From: Arthrobacter sp. ISL-95
Lineage (GTDB): Bacteria > Actinomycetota > Actinomycetes > Actinomycetales > Micrococcaceae
Reading direction: 5' to 3'
Length of the DNA: 64,000 bases
NCBI RefSeq assembly: GCF_018613695.1
Contig: NZ_JAGGPR010000005.1
Span: forward strand, 865,571-929,570
Position numbers and translations under genes: made by a program. The notes under the pieces are model-generated. The model saw nothing but the letters and a program-made list of their open reading frames with translations. It made no database searches and was not told the origin of the DNA. How positions within the stretch are numbered: position 1 is the stretch's first letter; each line of letters starts with the position of its first letter. This document shows, piece after piece, positions 33,682 through 42,179 of this stretch.

Positions 33682-33714
33682 GGACAGGCCCGGGAATTGT
33701 TCCCGGGCCTGTCC
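33682..33714 (-). terminator. Terminator after the RND transporter
   Basis: A perfect 14-bp stem (33682-33695 with 33701-33714) has the 5-base loop ATTGT. It lies 28 bases beyond the RND stop in its direction of transcription. No long T-run follows. Confidence 0.75.
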
Positions 33715-33741
33715 ATCAAGGGGGATTCTGTTGGGAGCCCG

Positions 33742-36700
33742 CTATTCTGCGGGATTAATGGCTGCGCGGCGGCCCGTGACGCGCGGAATCATGCCAGTGG
33801 TCCAATCCTGGAAATCACCCGATCCGGAACTTCCGGTCCCGCCGGGTCCGTCGCCGGGTGTTGCAGTGGGCTTGTCCTGCAGGGCCTTCTGCAGATCCTT
33901 CTTCTCCCGGCGGCCTTCCACGAGTTTGTAGAGAACCGGAACCAGGACCAACGTCAGCGCGGTGGACGAAACCAATCCACCGATCACTACGATTGCCAGC
34001 GGCTGGGAAATGAAACCGCCGCCGCCTGTGAGGCCCAACGCCATGGGAGTCAGGGCGAACACGGTGGCCAGGGCAGTCATGAGGATGGGCCTGAGTCGCC
34101 GGCGGGCACCGTGTGTGATGGCTTCGGCGACGTTCATGCCTGGACTGCCGTCATGTGGTTTGCGGTATTGGTTGATGAGGTCGATCAGCACAATGGCGTT
34201 GGTGACAACAATGCCCACCAGCATCAGCATGCCGATCAGGGACGGCAGTCCCAACGGAACGCCGGTGACCAACAGCAGGCCCACGGCGCCCGTTGCCGCG
34301 AACGGAACAGAGACCAACAGGATAAGGGGCTGAATGAGTGACTTGAAGGCGGCCACCATGATCACATAGACGATCGCGATTGCGGCCAGCAGAGCCAGGC
34401 CCAGCTGCCTGAAGGACTCAGCCTGCTGCGTAGTGGCACCACCGATGGTGGCCGTCACCCCCGCGGGCAATTCCACTGCTGCCAGCCGCTCCTGAACCGC
34501 GGCACTGACACTGCCCAGATTGGATCCGGAAGGTGTCACGGTCACTCGTGCTGTTCGTTGTCCATTACTGCTGGTGATGGAGACGGGGGTGTCAACTTGC
34601 TCGACGGCGGCAATCGCCTGCAGTGCCACACCGCCACTGGATGTGGGGAGTTGGAGCGCACGGACTGCGGCAATGCTGGTGAAGCGCGTGCCTTCGCCGA
34701 TCTGAACCGGGTAGTCGTTGGTCTCAATCCGGACCGTGCCGGCGGGAATGGGGCTCACGGTGGATGCGAGGAACGCGCCTACTTGCTCTTCTGTGAGGCC
34801 TGCCGCCACGGCCTTGGCACGGTCCACACGGACTTGGACCACCGACTGCTTGGAAGCGAGGTTCGTGGCGACTTCCGAGCTGCCCGGAACCCCCTCCATG
34901 GCTTTGACCATGGCATCACTGGCTGTCTGCAGGTCAGCGGAGTTCGCGGCCCTGATGGTGATGTCCACCGTGGAGGATGTGCCGAAGCCGCCCTGCTGGG
35001 ATCCCACCGTCACCTTCCCGGCAGCCCCTTCAAGCTTGGCACGGACCTCGTCCTGGAGTTTGCCTTGGTTTACTTTGTCGTCAGTGACAATGGTGAACGT
35101 CGAGTTGGATGAACCAGTGGAGGTCAGTGCAGCGAAGCCTGTCTGGGCATTTCCGGAAGTAACCTGCACGTCCTTGATGCCCTCAATGCCTTTGAGGGAT
35201 TCCTCGATTTTGGAAGCTTCATCGCTGGTGGCTTGCAGGCTGGTGCCCGCCGGAAGAACCTGACGCACCGTCATGCTGTTCTCGCCGGAGCGGCCCAAGA
35301 GATCAGTGGCCAGAAGCGGCGAGACGGCTATAGTGGCCACCAGAATCAAGGCTGCTGCTGACAAGGTGATGACCGGATGTTTCTGCGTCTTCGCGAGAAT
35401 CGGAAGGTATCCGCGCTGGAGGCGGCTCCGCTGCTCGGCCTCCCGGGCTTTCTCGGCAGCTTCTTTGGCAGATGCTTGTGCCTCAGAACCCTTTCGAGGG
35501 GAGGACAGGAACCAATAGGCCAGCACCGGAACGATCGTCAGGGAAACCAGCAGTGATGACAAAAGCGCGATGGTTACGGTCAAGGCGAAGGGCCGGAACA
35601 GCTCACCGGCGAGGTCGCCCACAAAGGCGATGGGGAGGAATACGGCCACCGTGGTCAAGGTGGAAGCCGTGATGGCCCCGGCTACCTCCCTGATGGAGGT
35701 CAGGATGGCTGTCAGCTTGTGTTCGCCGTAACTCAGATGCCGCTTGATGTTCTCGATCACCACGATGGAATCGTCAACCACACGTCCAATCGCGATGGTG
35801 AGGGCACCCAGGGTAAGGATGTTCAGCGAATAACCCGTGGCTGAGATGCCGATGAAGGTGGTCAGCAGGGACAGTGGGATGGAGACGGCCGTGACCAGCG
35901 TGGAGCGTACGGACATCAGGAAAACCAGGATGACAGCCACGGCGAAGCCCAGGCCAAGGAGTCCTTCGGTGGTGAGATCCTTGATGGACTTTTCAATGAA
36001 CGGAGCTTGGTCAAAGACCGGCGTGAAGGTCGCGTTGTTGCCGAGTTCCTCTTCCATAGGGCCGACGACGTCCCTCACGGCGTGCGAAATCGCCACCGTA
36101 TCACCCTCCGGCTTCTTGGTGACGGAGAGGGCCAACGTGGGTTTACCGTTGGTACGCGTGATGGACGTGGCGGCGTCGTCCTCGATGCTGACGTCGGCAA
36201 CGGCTCCGATGGTGGCGCCATTCTTTGCACCGGTCAAAGGAAGTCCCTTGATGATGTCCAGGGAATCCACCGGGCTGCCGAGCTGGAGGGAAAGTGTCTT
36301 GCCCTGGTCCTCTATGGTGCCCACAGGAACCAACGTGCCGTTGTTCTTCAGCGCGTTGCCGATGGACTGGACAGAAGCTCCTGTAGTTGCCAGATCCGCG
36401 GGGCGGGGCTGGATCAGGATGTGCTGGCTGGAACCGCCGGTCACATCGGCGCCACGGACGCCGTCGATCTTCTGCAATCGGGGAACGCTGAGTCGCAGGA
36501 GATCAGCGTTGAGCTCGCTCAGTGGCTTGTCTGAGGAAACCGCCAGATAAACGATCGGGAAGTCGCTGATGTTGCCGGCGATGGACTGGGGTTCGACGTC
36601 GGCCGGCAGCACGCGCTTGGCGTTGGAGATGGCCCGGTCGATCTGGTTGCGCGCCCGGTCCAGGTTGGAGCCGTAGGTGAACACCATGGTGATCTGCGAA

Positions 36701-36966
36701 ACGCCGTTGCGGGACGTAGAGGTTGTGGACTCTAGTCCTTCGACGCTGTTCAGTGCTGTTTCCAGCGGCTGGCTCAACTGCTTGTCCACAACCTCGGGGG
36801 AGGCTCCGGGCATGGAGGTCACCACGGTGATCTGCGGGAACTCGATTGAGGGTATGAGTTCCTGCTTGAGCGACCCCATGGTGATCACGCCGAACACCGC
36901 CGCAAAGACGGTGATCAGCGCGATCAGGGCCCGGTTTCCCAGGGACAGTTTGGCCAAGCGGAACAT
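33742..36966 (-). CDS. RND efflux transporter (AcrB/HAE1-like)
   Basis: A 1074-residue pump with the two-fold RND layout: a first membrane helix at residues about 10-30, a large extracellular loop, six membrane segments with NILTLGALTIAIGRVVDDSIVVIENI (charged residues of the proton relay), then the second half with MVAAFKSLIQPLILLVSVPFA and LLLVTGVPLGLPSLIGMLML. The C-terminus is a Gly/Ser/Pro-rich cytoplasmic tail. There is no periplasmic adaptor or outer-membrane channel gene nearby, which fits the single-protein RND pumps of Gram-positive bacteria (SwrC type). AGGAG stands 9 bases before the ATG. It lies 67 bases after mqo on the same strand. Confidence 0.9.
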   Translation of the reverse strand: MFRLAKLSLGNRALIALITVFAAVFGVITMGSLKQELIPSIEFPQITVVTSMPGASPEVVDKQLSQPLETALNSVEGLESTTSTSRNGVSQITMVFTYGSNLDRARNQIDRAISNAKRVLPADVEPQSIAGNISDFPIVYLAVSSDKPLSELNADLLRLSVPRLQKIDGVRGADVTGGSSQHILIQPRPADLATTGASVQSIGNALKNNGTLVPVGTIEDQGKTLSLQLGSPVDSLDIIKGLPLTGAKNGATIGAVADVSIEDDAATSITRTNGKPTLALSVTKKPEGDTVAISHAVRDVVGPMEEELGNNATFTPVFDQAPFIEKSIKDLTTEGLLGLGFAVAVILVFLMSVRSTLVTAVSIPLSLLTTFIGISATGYSLNILTLGALTIAIGRVVDDSIVVIENIKRHLSYGEHKLTAILTSIREVAGAITASTLTTVAVFLPIAFVGDLAGELFRPFALTVTIALLSSLLVSLTIVPVLAYWFLSSPRKGSEAQASAKEAAEKAREAEQRSRLQRGYLPILAKTQKHPVITLSAAALILVATIAVSPLLATDLLGRSGENSMTVRQVLPAGTSLQATSDEASKIEESLKGIEGIKDVQVTSGNAQTGFAALTSTGSSNSTFTIVTDDKVNQGKLQDEVRAKLEGAAGKVTVGSQQGGFGTSSTVDITIRAANSADLQTASDAMVKAMEGVPGSSEVATNLASKQSVVQVRVDRAKAVAAGLTEEQVGAFLASTVSPIPAGTVRIETNDYPVQIGEGTRFTSIAAVRALQLPTSSGGVALQAIAAVEQVDTPVSITSSNGQRTARVTVTPSGSNLGSVSAAVQERLAAVELPAGVTATIGGATTQQAESFRQLGLALLAAIAIVYVIMVAAFKSLIQPLILLVSVPFAATGAVGLLLVTGVPLGLPSLIGMLMLVGIVVTNAIVLIDLINQYRKPHDGSPGMNVAEAITHGARRRLRPILMTALATVFALTPMALGLTGGGGFISQPLAIVVIGGLVSSTALTLVLVPVLYKLVEGRREKKDLQKALQDKPTATPGDGPGGTGSSGSGDFQDWTTGMIPRVTGRRAAINPAE

Positions 36967-37033
36967 TGCATTGACTCCTGCGGTCTACGTAACGATTCGA
37001 CTGACGGGAACCGGCCGCAGCCCCGGTTATGAC

Positions 37034-38539
37034 CTAGCCTTGAATGGCGTTGGCCACTTCCAATTGCAGGGACCTGGCGGTGCTTGCTTCCAGTTCGGCG
37101 GCAAGGTCCGGATTCTCGTTGAGCTTGACGCCGTAGCCCGGCATCATGTCCTTGAGCTTGGACTGCCAGCCCTTGAAGTTCTTGGGGAAGGACTTCTGCA
37201 ACAGTTCGATCATGATGGGCACAGCCGTGGACGCGCCCGGAGAAGCGCCCAGCAGTGCGCCGATGGAACCATCGCGGGAAGCAATGACTTCGGTGCCGAA
37301 CTGCAGGACGCCGCCCTTCTGCGGATGCTTCTTGATGATTTGTACACGCTGACCTGCAGTGATCAGTTCCCAATTGCCCCCGGAAGCTTCCGGGTAGTAC
37401 TCGCGCAAGGCCTCAACCTTGGCCTCGTGCCGCTTGGCAACCTCCTTGATGAGGTAAGCGGTGAGGTCCATGTTGTCCTTGGCCACGGCCAGCATGGGAA
37501 TGATGTTTCCGGGTCGGATGGACAGCGGAAGGTCCAAGTAGCTGGAGGTCTTCAGGAAGTTAGTGGAGAATCCGGCGTACGGGCCGAAGAGGAGGGAGCG
37601 CTTGCCGTCCACATAGCGGGTGTCCAGGTGCGGGACGGACATGGGCGGCGCGCCGACCGACGCTTGGCCGTATACCTTTGCGCTGTGCTGGGAGGTGATG
37701 GCGTCGTCCGTGCAACGGAAGAACTGTCCTGAGACGGGGAAGCCTCCATAGCCCTTGCTTTCAGGAATACCGGATGCCTGAAGCAGGTGGAGCGCACCGC
37801 CGCCGGCTCCCACGAAGACGAACTTAGCGTGGATGCGGCCGTGCTCGCCGGACTTGGGGTGCTTGATGGACAGATCCCATCCACCGCCTGCTGCACGGTG
37901 GATGTTGGTGACATCGTGCCCGTAGTTGACTTCGGCGCCGCTGCTCTGCAGGTAGTCCGTCAGCTCACGGGTCAAGGCGCCGAAGTCGACGTCGGTACCT
38001 TCAGCCGCCCGGGTGGCGGCCACGCGCTGCTTGCGGTCGCGGCCCTTGACGATCAACGGGGCCCACTTGGCGATCTGGTCCTGGTCCTCGGTGTACTCCA
38101 TGCTGCGGAACATCGTGTTGGGCTTAAGGGCCTCGTACCGGGTCTTGAGGAAGTTCGCGTGGTCATCACCAATGACGAAGCTCATGTGCGGAACCGTGTT
38201 GATGAAGCCCTTGGGAGACCCGATGACTTTGCTGTCCACAAGATGGGACCAGAACTGGCGGGACAGCTGGAACTGCTCGTTGATGTGCAGGGCCTTGGAA
38301 GGGTCTACGGAACCGTCTTTTGCTGCGGGGGAGTAGTTAAGCTCACACAGCGCAGCGTGGCCGGTGCCGGCGTTGTTCCAAGGTCCGGAACTTTCGAGCC
38401 CTGCTTCGTCGAGTCGTTCGAACAGGGAGATGGTCCAGGTGGGTTCAAGTTGCTTGATGAACGCACCGAGGGTGGCACTCATGATTCCACCGCCAATAAG
38501 GACGACGTCTGCATGTTGAGTCTTGGAAATGAAGGTCAC
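37034..38539 (-). CDS. mqo: Malate:quinone oxidoreductase
   Basis: A 501-residue peripheral membrane flavoprotein that oxidises malate to oxaloacetate and passes electrons to quinone. The FAD-binding front [15 protein letters not shown] and [25 protein letters not shown] are strictly conserved, as are [13 protein letters not shown] and [17 protein letters not shown]. The start GTG 38539 has GGAG 7 bases upstream, while the TTG two codons before it overlaps the site. A promoter TTCAGT-N18-TATTCT lies at 38575-38604. It is followed by the RND gene. Confidence 0.95.
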   Translation of the reverse strand: MTFISKTQHADVVLIGGGIMSATLGAFIKQLEPTWTISLFERLDEAGLESSGPWNNAGTGHAALCELNYSPAAKDGSVDPSKALHINEQFQLSRQFWSHLVDSKVIGSPKGFINTVPHMSFVIGDDHANFLKTRYEALKPNTMFRSMEYTEDQDQIAKWAPLIVKGRDRKQRVAATRAAEGTDVDFGALTRELTDYLQSSGAEVNYGHDVTNIHRAAGGGWDLSIKHPKSGEHGRIHAKFVFVGAGGGALHLLQASGIPESKGYGGFPVSGQFFRCTDDAITSQHSAKVYGQASVGAPPMSVPHLDTRYVDGKRSLLFGPYAGFSTNFLKTSSYLDLPLSIRPGNIIPMLAVAKDNMDLTAYLIKEVAKRHEAKVEALREYYPEASGGNWELITAGQRVQIIKKHPQKGGVLQFGTEVIASRDGSIGALLGASPGASTAVPIMIELLQKSFPKNFKGWQSKLKDMMPGYGVKLNENPDLAAELEASTARSLQLEVANAIQG

Positions 38540-38574
38540 GATCAATCTCCGTTAGCGGCGGCACTGGCTGTCAC

Positions 38575-38604
38575 AGAATATCCCCGTGCAGACTCAATAC
38601 TGAA
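38575..38604 (-). promoter_or_regulatory. Promoter of mqo
   Basis: On the minus strand TTCAGT (38599-38604) is separated by 18 bases from TATTCT (38575-38580), about 36 bases before the GTG start. Confidence 0.55.
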
Positions 38605-38618
38605 ATTGCGGGGAATCG

Positions 38619-40286
38619 TCAAGGCTTTAGGCGGACGTTTGTGAAAACTTCGTTGAGGACAGGGGAAGCCGGGTAGCTTTCCACCTTGTCGGACAGCGCC
38701 AGCGCCGAGATGGGGAAGGCGATGGGCACAGCTGGTACTGATGCCGCGATCTCTGCGTTGATGGCCTGGTACTGGGCGTTGCGTTCGTCGCCCTCGGGCA
38801 TGGCGCGTGCTCGTTCTATCTTGTGGAACACTTCCGAGTCGGCGTAACCGAACTCGGCGCGTGTTTCGCCGAACAGGGGTCCCAGGAAGTTGTCTGCATC
38901 CGCATAGGAGCCGTTCCAGCCGAGCAGGTGCAGGCCCCGGTCACCGGCCGACTGGACCCGTTGGAGGTAGCCGTCTTCCCAGTCGATGGGAACCGGTTTG
39001 ATGTTGAAGCCGACGGCCACGAGTTGGCGGCTGAGTTCGGCGTAGATCTTTTCCGGGGTGGGCATGTAGGCCCTCGTGGCATTGAGCGGGTAGTAGAACT
39101 TCAGCTCTTCACCTTTGTAGCCAGCCTTCTTCAAAAGCTCCTTGGCTTTTTCCGGGTTGTATCCCAGGGAGGGGGCGTTGTTGTTGAAACCGCTCAGCTT
39201 GGGCGGTACGAACTGTGATGCCTGCGATGTGTTGTCGATGAAGAACTTGCGGATCAAGGTCTCCTTGTCTATCGCCATCTCGATCGCTTGGCGCACCTCA
39301 GGTTTTTCCAGTGGTGCAACAGCCTGGTTGATCCCCAGATACATCACCGAGAAGGGGTCGCGCTGGATGATCTGGACACCCTTTTTGACCAATTGGTCAA
39401 AGGTCCCTGAGGTCACCAGGTCATAGGCATCGATCTTGCCGTCCAGAAGGGCCTGCTGGCGTGATTCCGCGCGATCGTAGGGGATGAAGTTGATGGTTGC
39501 GATCTGGCCCTTGTTGCCCCAATAGCCCTTGTAGCTGGAAAGTGTGAGCTTTTTCTCATCCCACCCGGTGAATTCATAGGGGCCCGTGCCCACCGGGTGG
39601 CCGGCGTAGGCGGACATGGCCTGTCCGTTGCGTACCTGGTCCAGGATGTTGGCTTTCTGCGCCTCCAGGGCGGCCGGGGAAGATATTGCGAAGGCCGGGA
39701 GAGTCAGCGCTTGAAGGAATCCGGTGAACGGGCGCGTCAGATTGATCTGGACATCGCTGGCAGAGACCACCTTGCAATCTTTGAAGATGGAGAACACCGG
39801 CTGGTCCGAGTACGCCTTGAAGACGCTCTGGAAGGAGATGCCCGGTGCTTGATTCCTGAGGCCCTCAGGAAACGTGAACCAGCGGTTGAAGTTGGCGCAT
39901 ACGGCGGTTGCATCCAAGGCAGTGCCGTCGTGAAAGGTCACGTCGGAGCGGAGCGTGAAGTCGTAGCTCAGCCCGTTGTTGCTGTCCTTCCACTCCGTGG
40001 CGAGGAGGGGTGTGGTTTGGCCTGTTTCCCCATCCACCCCCACAAGTCCTTCGAGGACCTGGCGGGTGACACGGTAGGACTCGGAATCAGCTGTCATGGC
40101 AGGATCGAGGCCCAGAGGCATGGACGCTGTACCGAAATTGAAGGTTGCCGTTGGTTCGACCGCGGGGGAGTTGCCGGTGGACGACGACGGTGACGGCCCC
40201 GGGGTTCCGGTGCACCCTGCCAACCCCAAAGCCAGTACTGCAGCTCCGAACTGCATGCCCAGGCGCCGCATTTTGCTGCTTGCCAC
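38619..40286 (-). CDS. ABC transporter substrate-binding lipoprotein, oligopeptide/nickel (SBP_bac_5) type
   Basis: A 555-residue binding protein. The signal peptide ends with lipobox LAGC (Cys25), and a Ser/Pro linker follows. Family landmarks are LDPAMTADSESYRVTRQVLEGLVGV, GHPVGTGPYEF, and the C-terminal SVPAVPIAF. It probably binds peptides or other solutes. The GTG start 40286 has AGGGG 6 bases upstream; the in-frame ATG at 40271 lacks a ribosome site. No permease or ATPase genes adjoin it, so it is an orphan component. Confidence 0.87.
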   Translation of the reverse strand: MASSKMRRLGMQFGAAVLALGLAGCTGTPGPSPSSSTGNSPAVEPTATFNFGTASMPLGLDPAMTADSESYRVTRQVLEGLVGVDGETGQTTPLLATEWKDSNNGLSYDFTLRSDVTFHDGTALDATAVCANFNRWFTFPEGLRNQAPGISFQSVFKAYSDQPVFSIFKDCKVVSASDVQINLTRPFTGFLQALTLPAFAISSPAALEAQKANILDQVRNGQAMSAYAGHPVGTGPYEFTGWDEKKLTLSSYKGYWGNKGQIATINFIPYDRAESRQQALLDGKIDAYDLVTSGTFDQLVKKGVQIIQRDPFSVMYLGINQAVAPLEKPEVRQAIEMAIDKETLIRKFFIDNTSQASQFVPPKLSGFNNNAPSLGYNPEKAKELLKKAGYKGEELKFYYPLNATRAYMPTPEKIYAELSRQLVAVGFNIKPVPIDWEDGYLQRVQSAGDRGLHLLGWNGSYADADNFLGPLFGETRAEFGYADSEVFHKIERARAMPEGDERNAQYQAINAEIAASVPAVPIAFPISALALSDKVESYPASPVLNEVFTNVRLKP

Positions 40287-40411
40287 TCGTGTCCCCTCAA
40301 GCCGGTTGGAAGTGCTGTGGCCGGCTTCGGCCAGACCGTATTCCAGTCTAGTTGAACGTCCTGAGTGCGCTTCCCAGTACCTTTCCAGGTGTCCACCGGC
40401 TGCTTGAGGAG

Positions 40412-40444
40412 AAAAATACCCCCGGTTCTGCAACCGGGGGTATT
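40412..40444 (-). terminator. Terminator of the tRNA-Leu gene
   Basis: A perfect 13-bp stem (40415-40427 with 40432-40444) with loop CTGC; on the minus strand it is followed by TTTC. It starts 11 bases beyond the tRNA 3' end. Confidence 0.85.
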
Positions 40445-40454
40445 CATGTAACTG

Positions 40455-40536
40455 TGCGCAAGGGGGGACTTGAACCCCCACGCCCGAAGGCACAGGAACC
40501 TAAATCCTGCGTGTCTGCCAATTTCACCACTCGCGC
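40455..40536 (-). tRNA. tRNA-Leu (anticodon TAG)
   Basis: An 82-base type II tRNA on the minus strand. The 7-bp acceptor stem GCGCGAG/CTTGCGC (one G-T pair) is intact, as is the T arm with TTCAAGT between GGGGG and CCCCC. The anticodon arm CAGGA-TTTAGGT-TCCTG gives anticodon TAG at positions 34-36, reading CUA and probably other CUN leucine codons. It lies between the bcp gene and the peptide-binding lipoprotein. CCA is not encoded (CAG follows the discriminator A). Confidence 0.93.
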
Positions 40537-40599
40537 TGGCAGGCAATGTGACCGTCTATGGGGACGGCCACTGCCACTTACCGGCCTCCAGTGTACCTG

Positions 40600-41073
40600 C
40601 TAGTTGTCCAGCTTGAGATCCCGCCGAAGCTTGGCAACGTGCCCGGTGGCGCGCACGTTGTATTGGGCCAGGGAAACCTTTCCGTCGGGATCAATCACCA
40701 AGGTGGAGCGGATCAGACCCATGTAGCTGCGCCCGTAGTTCTTTTTCTCACCCCAGGCACCATATGCCTCGGCTACAGCGTGGTCCTGGTCCGAGAGGAG
40801 CCGGAAGGTCAGCTGTTCTTCTTCGGTGAACTTTGCAAGTGCCTTGACGGAATCGGGGGAGACGCCCACGACTTCGTATCCGGCAGCCTGCAACGACCCC
40901 AGCGTGTCGCGGAAATCGCATGCTTCCTTGGTACATCCGGGAGTGGAAGCGGCGGGGTAGAAATAAAGGATGGTTTTGCGTCCGCGGAGATCCGACAAGC
41001 TCAGGCTTTTGCCGGTTTCGTCCTGAAGTGTGAAGTCCGGGGCGATGTCTCCCGGGATAAGTCGTTCAGCCAA
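40600..41073 (-). CDS. bcp: Thioredoxin-dependent peroxiredoxin Bcp
   Basis: A 157-residue thiol peroxidase. The active-site region YFYPAASTPGCTKEACDFRD has peroxidatic Cys47 and resolving Cys52, as in the BCP subgroup. The start is TTG 41073, with AAGGAG 6 bases upstream and no better in-frame start. It reduces hydroperoxides in the cytosol. It is divergent from the MarR gene and upstream of the tRNA-Leu gene on the same strand. A TAAACT box (41107-41112, minus) is the likely -10. Confidence 0.93.
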   Translation of the reverse strand: MAERLIPGDIAPDFTLQDETGKSLSLSDLRGRKTILYFYPAASTPGCTKEACDFRDTLGSLQAAGYEVVGVSPDSVKALAKFTEEEQLTFRLLSDQDHAVAEAYGAWGEKKNYGRSYMGLIRSTLVIDPDGKVSLAQYNVRATGHVAKLRRDLKLDN

Positions 41074-41145
41074 AATATGCTCCTTGCCAGTGTTCGCGAT
41101 TTACCAGTTTAGTGGGAGAAGCCGCGTCCACACCGCTTCCGCGCA

Positions 41146-41151
41146 TATACT
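41146..41151 (+). promoter_or_regulatory. -10 box of the 41.2-kb MarR gene (leaderless)
   Basis: TATACT, a near-perfect -10 box, is followed after 6 bases by ATG 41158 with no ribosome site. The transcript should start at the start codon. Confidence 0.65.
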
Positions 41152-41157
41152 GTCGGC

Positions 41158-41625
41158 ATGCCAGATATGGAGAGATGGCCCACCACCCGTTTGCTTTCGA
41201 CAGCTGCGCGCCTGGTGGAAATCTCGTGGAACGAAAAATTGAAGTCCATTGGTCTTACCCACGCCGGTGTCATTGCCATGCAGGTGTTGGCTGCCAAGGG
41301 TGCTATCACCCAGGCGGCTTTGGCCGAAGTTGCGCGGGTCAAAGCCCAAACAATGGGTACTACCCTCGCAAGGCTTGAGCTGCACGGGCATGTCACCCGA
41401 CAACGCAGTGATTCAGACCGCCGAAGTCACGTGGTGACCCTTACTGACGCCGGTATTGCAGCTCTTGCAGAAGCAGTAAAGCTTGAGCAGGATGTTTTGT
41501 CTCCCGTTGCCGTGGATACCGCCCGGCTTCGGGAGGAACTCCGGATCGTTGTCCGCGGATTGGCCGGGCTGCCGGCGCCGGAGCAGGAAGCCCACGAGAT
41601 CGACACTGACTTGCCGCAAGTCTGA
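41158..41625 (+). CDS. MarR family transcriptional regulator
   Basis: A 155-residue winged-helix protein: helical N-terminus, then GAITQAALAEVARVKAQTMGTTLARLELHGHVTRQRSDSDRRSHVVTLT, the recognition helix and wing of MarR regulators (Asp-Asp-Arg-Arg motif). It is divergent from bcp with about 85 bases between starts, so it might control this peroxiredoxin; several MarR proteins respond to oxidants, but no cysteine-pair sensor is evident here. Its transcript is probably leaderless. Confidence 0.87.
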   Translation: MPDMERWPTTRLLSTAARLVEISWNEKLKSIGLTHAGVIAMQVLAAKGAITQAALAEVARVKAQTMGTTLARLELHGHVTRQRSDSDRRSHVVTLTDAGIAALAEAVKLEQDVLSPVAVDTARLREELRIVVRGLAGLPAPEQEAHEIDTDLPQV

Positions 41626-41672
41626 CCTAAGCCTGTGGCCGGGGTTCCTTCGGGAAGCCCGGCATGGAACGC

Positions 41673-41710
41673 GAAAGGCTCCGGATCGTAGCTACGATCC
41701 GGAGCCTTTC
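41673..41710. terminator. Perfect 38-bp palindrome serving as terminator
   Basis: Bases 41673-41691 are the exact reverse complement of 41692-41710. It lies between the MarR stop (plus) and the 3' end of the first tRNA-Lys (minus), so it can stop transcription from both sides. Confidence 0.8.
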
Positions 41711-41717
41711 CTTGTGG

Positions 41718-41790
41718 TGCACCCCCCGGGACTCGAACCCGGAACCCATTGATTAAGAGTCAATTGCTCTGCCAGTTGAGCTAGAGGTGC
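41718..41790 (-). tRNA. tRNA-Lys (anticodon CTT), copy 1
   Basis: A 73-base tRNA on the minus strand. Acceptor GCACCTC/GGGGTGC (one T-G pair), D arm GCTC/GAGC, anticodon arm ATTGA-CTCTTAA-TCAAT giving anticodon CTT, and T arm CCGGG-TTCGAGT-CCCGG. The CCA end (minus strand, next to position 41718) appears in the DNA. It is identical in sequence to the copy at 41990-42062. Confidence 0.95.
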
Positions 41791-41948
41791 GGCCATTGTT
41801 TCGGCTTATTCAAGGAATTCGCATTCCCCATTGACCTCCGCAACGACAAATCACTCTACACCACTTTTTTATGGCCGCGGACCATTATGGGCAAGGCGTG
41901 ATGAACGCCATGTGGTTGGGCTTCGAAAGCGGTGTTGAATACAACAAA

Positions 41949-41983
41949 AAGGCCTTGGAGTGATATTCACTCCAAGGCCTTTC
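41949..41983 (-). terminator. Terminator of tRNA-Lys copy 2
   Basis: A perfect 16-bp stem (41949-41964 with 41968-41983) with loop TAT; on the minus strand it is followed by TTGTTGT. It lies 7 bases beyond the second tRNA-Lys gene. Confidence 0.88.
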
Positions 41984-41989
41984 CTTGGT

Positions 41990-42062
41990 GCACCCCCCGG
42001 GACTCGAACCCGGAACCCATTGATTAAGAGTCAATTGCTCTGCCAGTTGAGCTAGAGGTGCA
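41990..42062 (-). tRNA. tRNA-Lys (anticodon CTT), copy 2
   Basis: Identical over all 73 bases to the tRNA-Lys at 41718-41790, with the same anticodon CTT. Flanking DNA is also partly similar (CTCCGCAACGACA is shared upstream), which points to a segmental duplication. The discriminator is A; CC follows but the encoded end differs from copy 1. Confidence 0.95.
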
Positions 42063-42126
42063 GCTGTTGATTTCGATCTCACCCGAGAAGCTTTTCTTTC
42101 TCCGGCGATCTCCGCAACGACATGTA

Positions 42127-42155
42127 ACTCTACACGACTTACTCCCAAGTGTGAA
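42127..42155 (-). promoter_or_regulatory. Promoter of tRNA-Lys copy 2
   Basis: TTCACA (42150-42155, minus strand) and TAGAGT (42127-42132) are separated by 17 bases; the tRNA starts 65 bases downstream. Copy 1 has the same TAGAGT box at the corresponding place, within a similar upstream block. Confidence 0.5.
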
Positions 42156-42179
42156 ATCTGCAGCTCTCCGCCTGTGGCG

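Noticed and set aside
38619..40286. Complete peptide ABC importer
   Set aside because: Only the binding lipoprotein is present; no permease or ATPase gene of that family is nearby.
41673..42062. CRISPR-like repeat-spacer pattern
   Set aside because: The repeat is two tRNA-Lys genes with flanks; no further units and no cas genes in the window.
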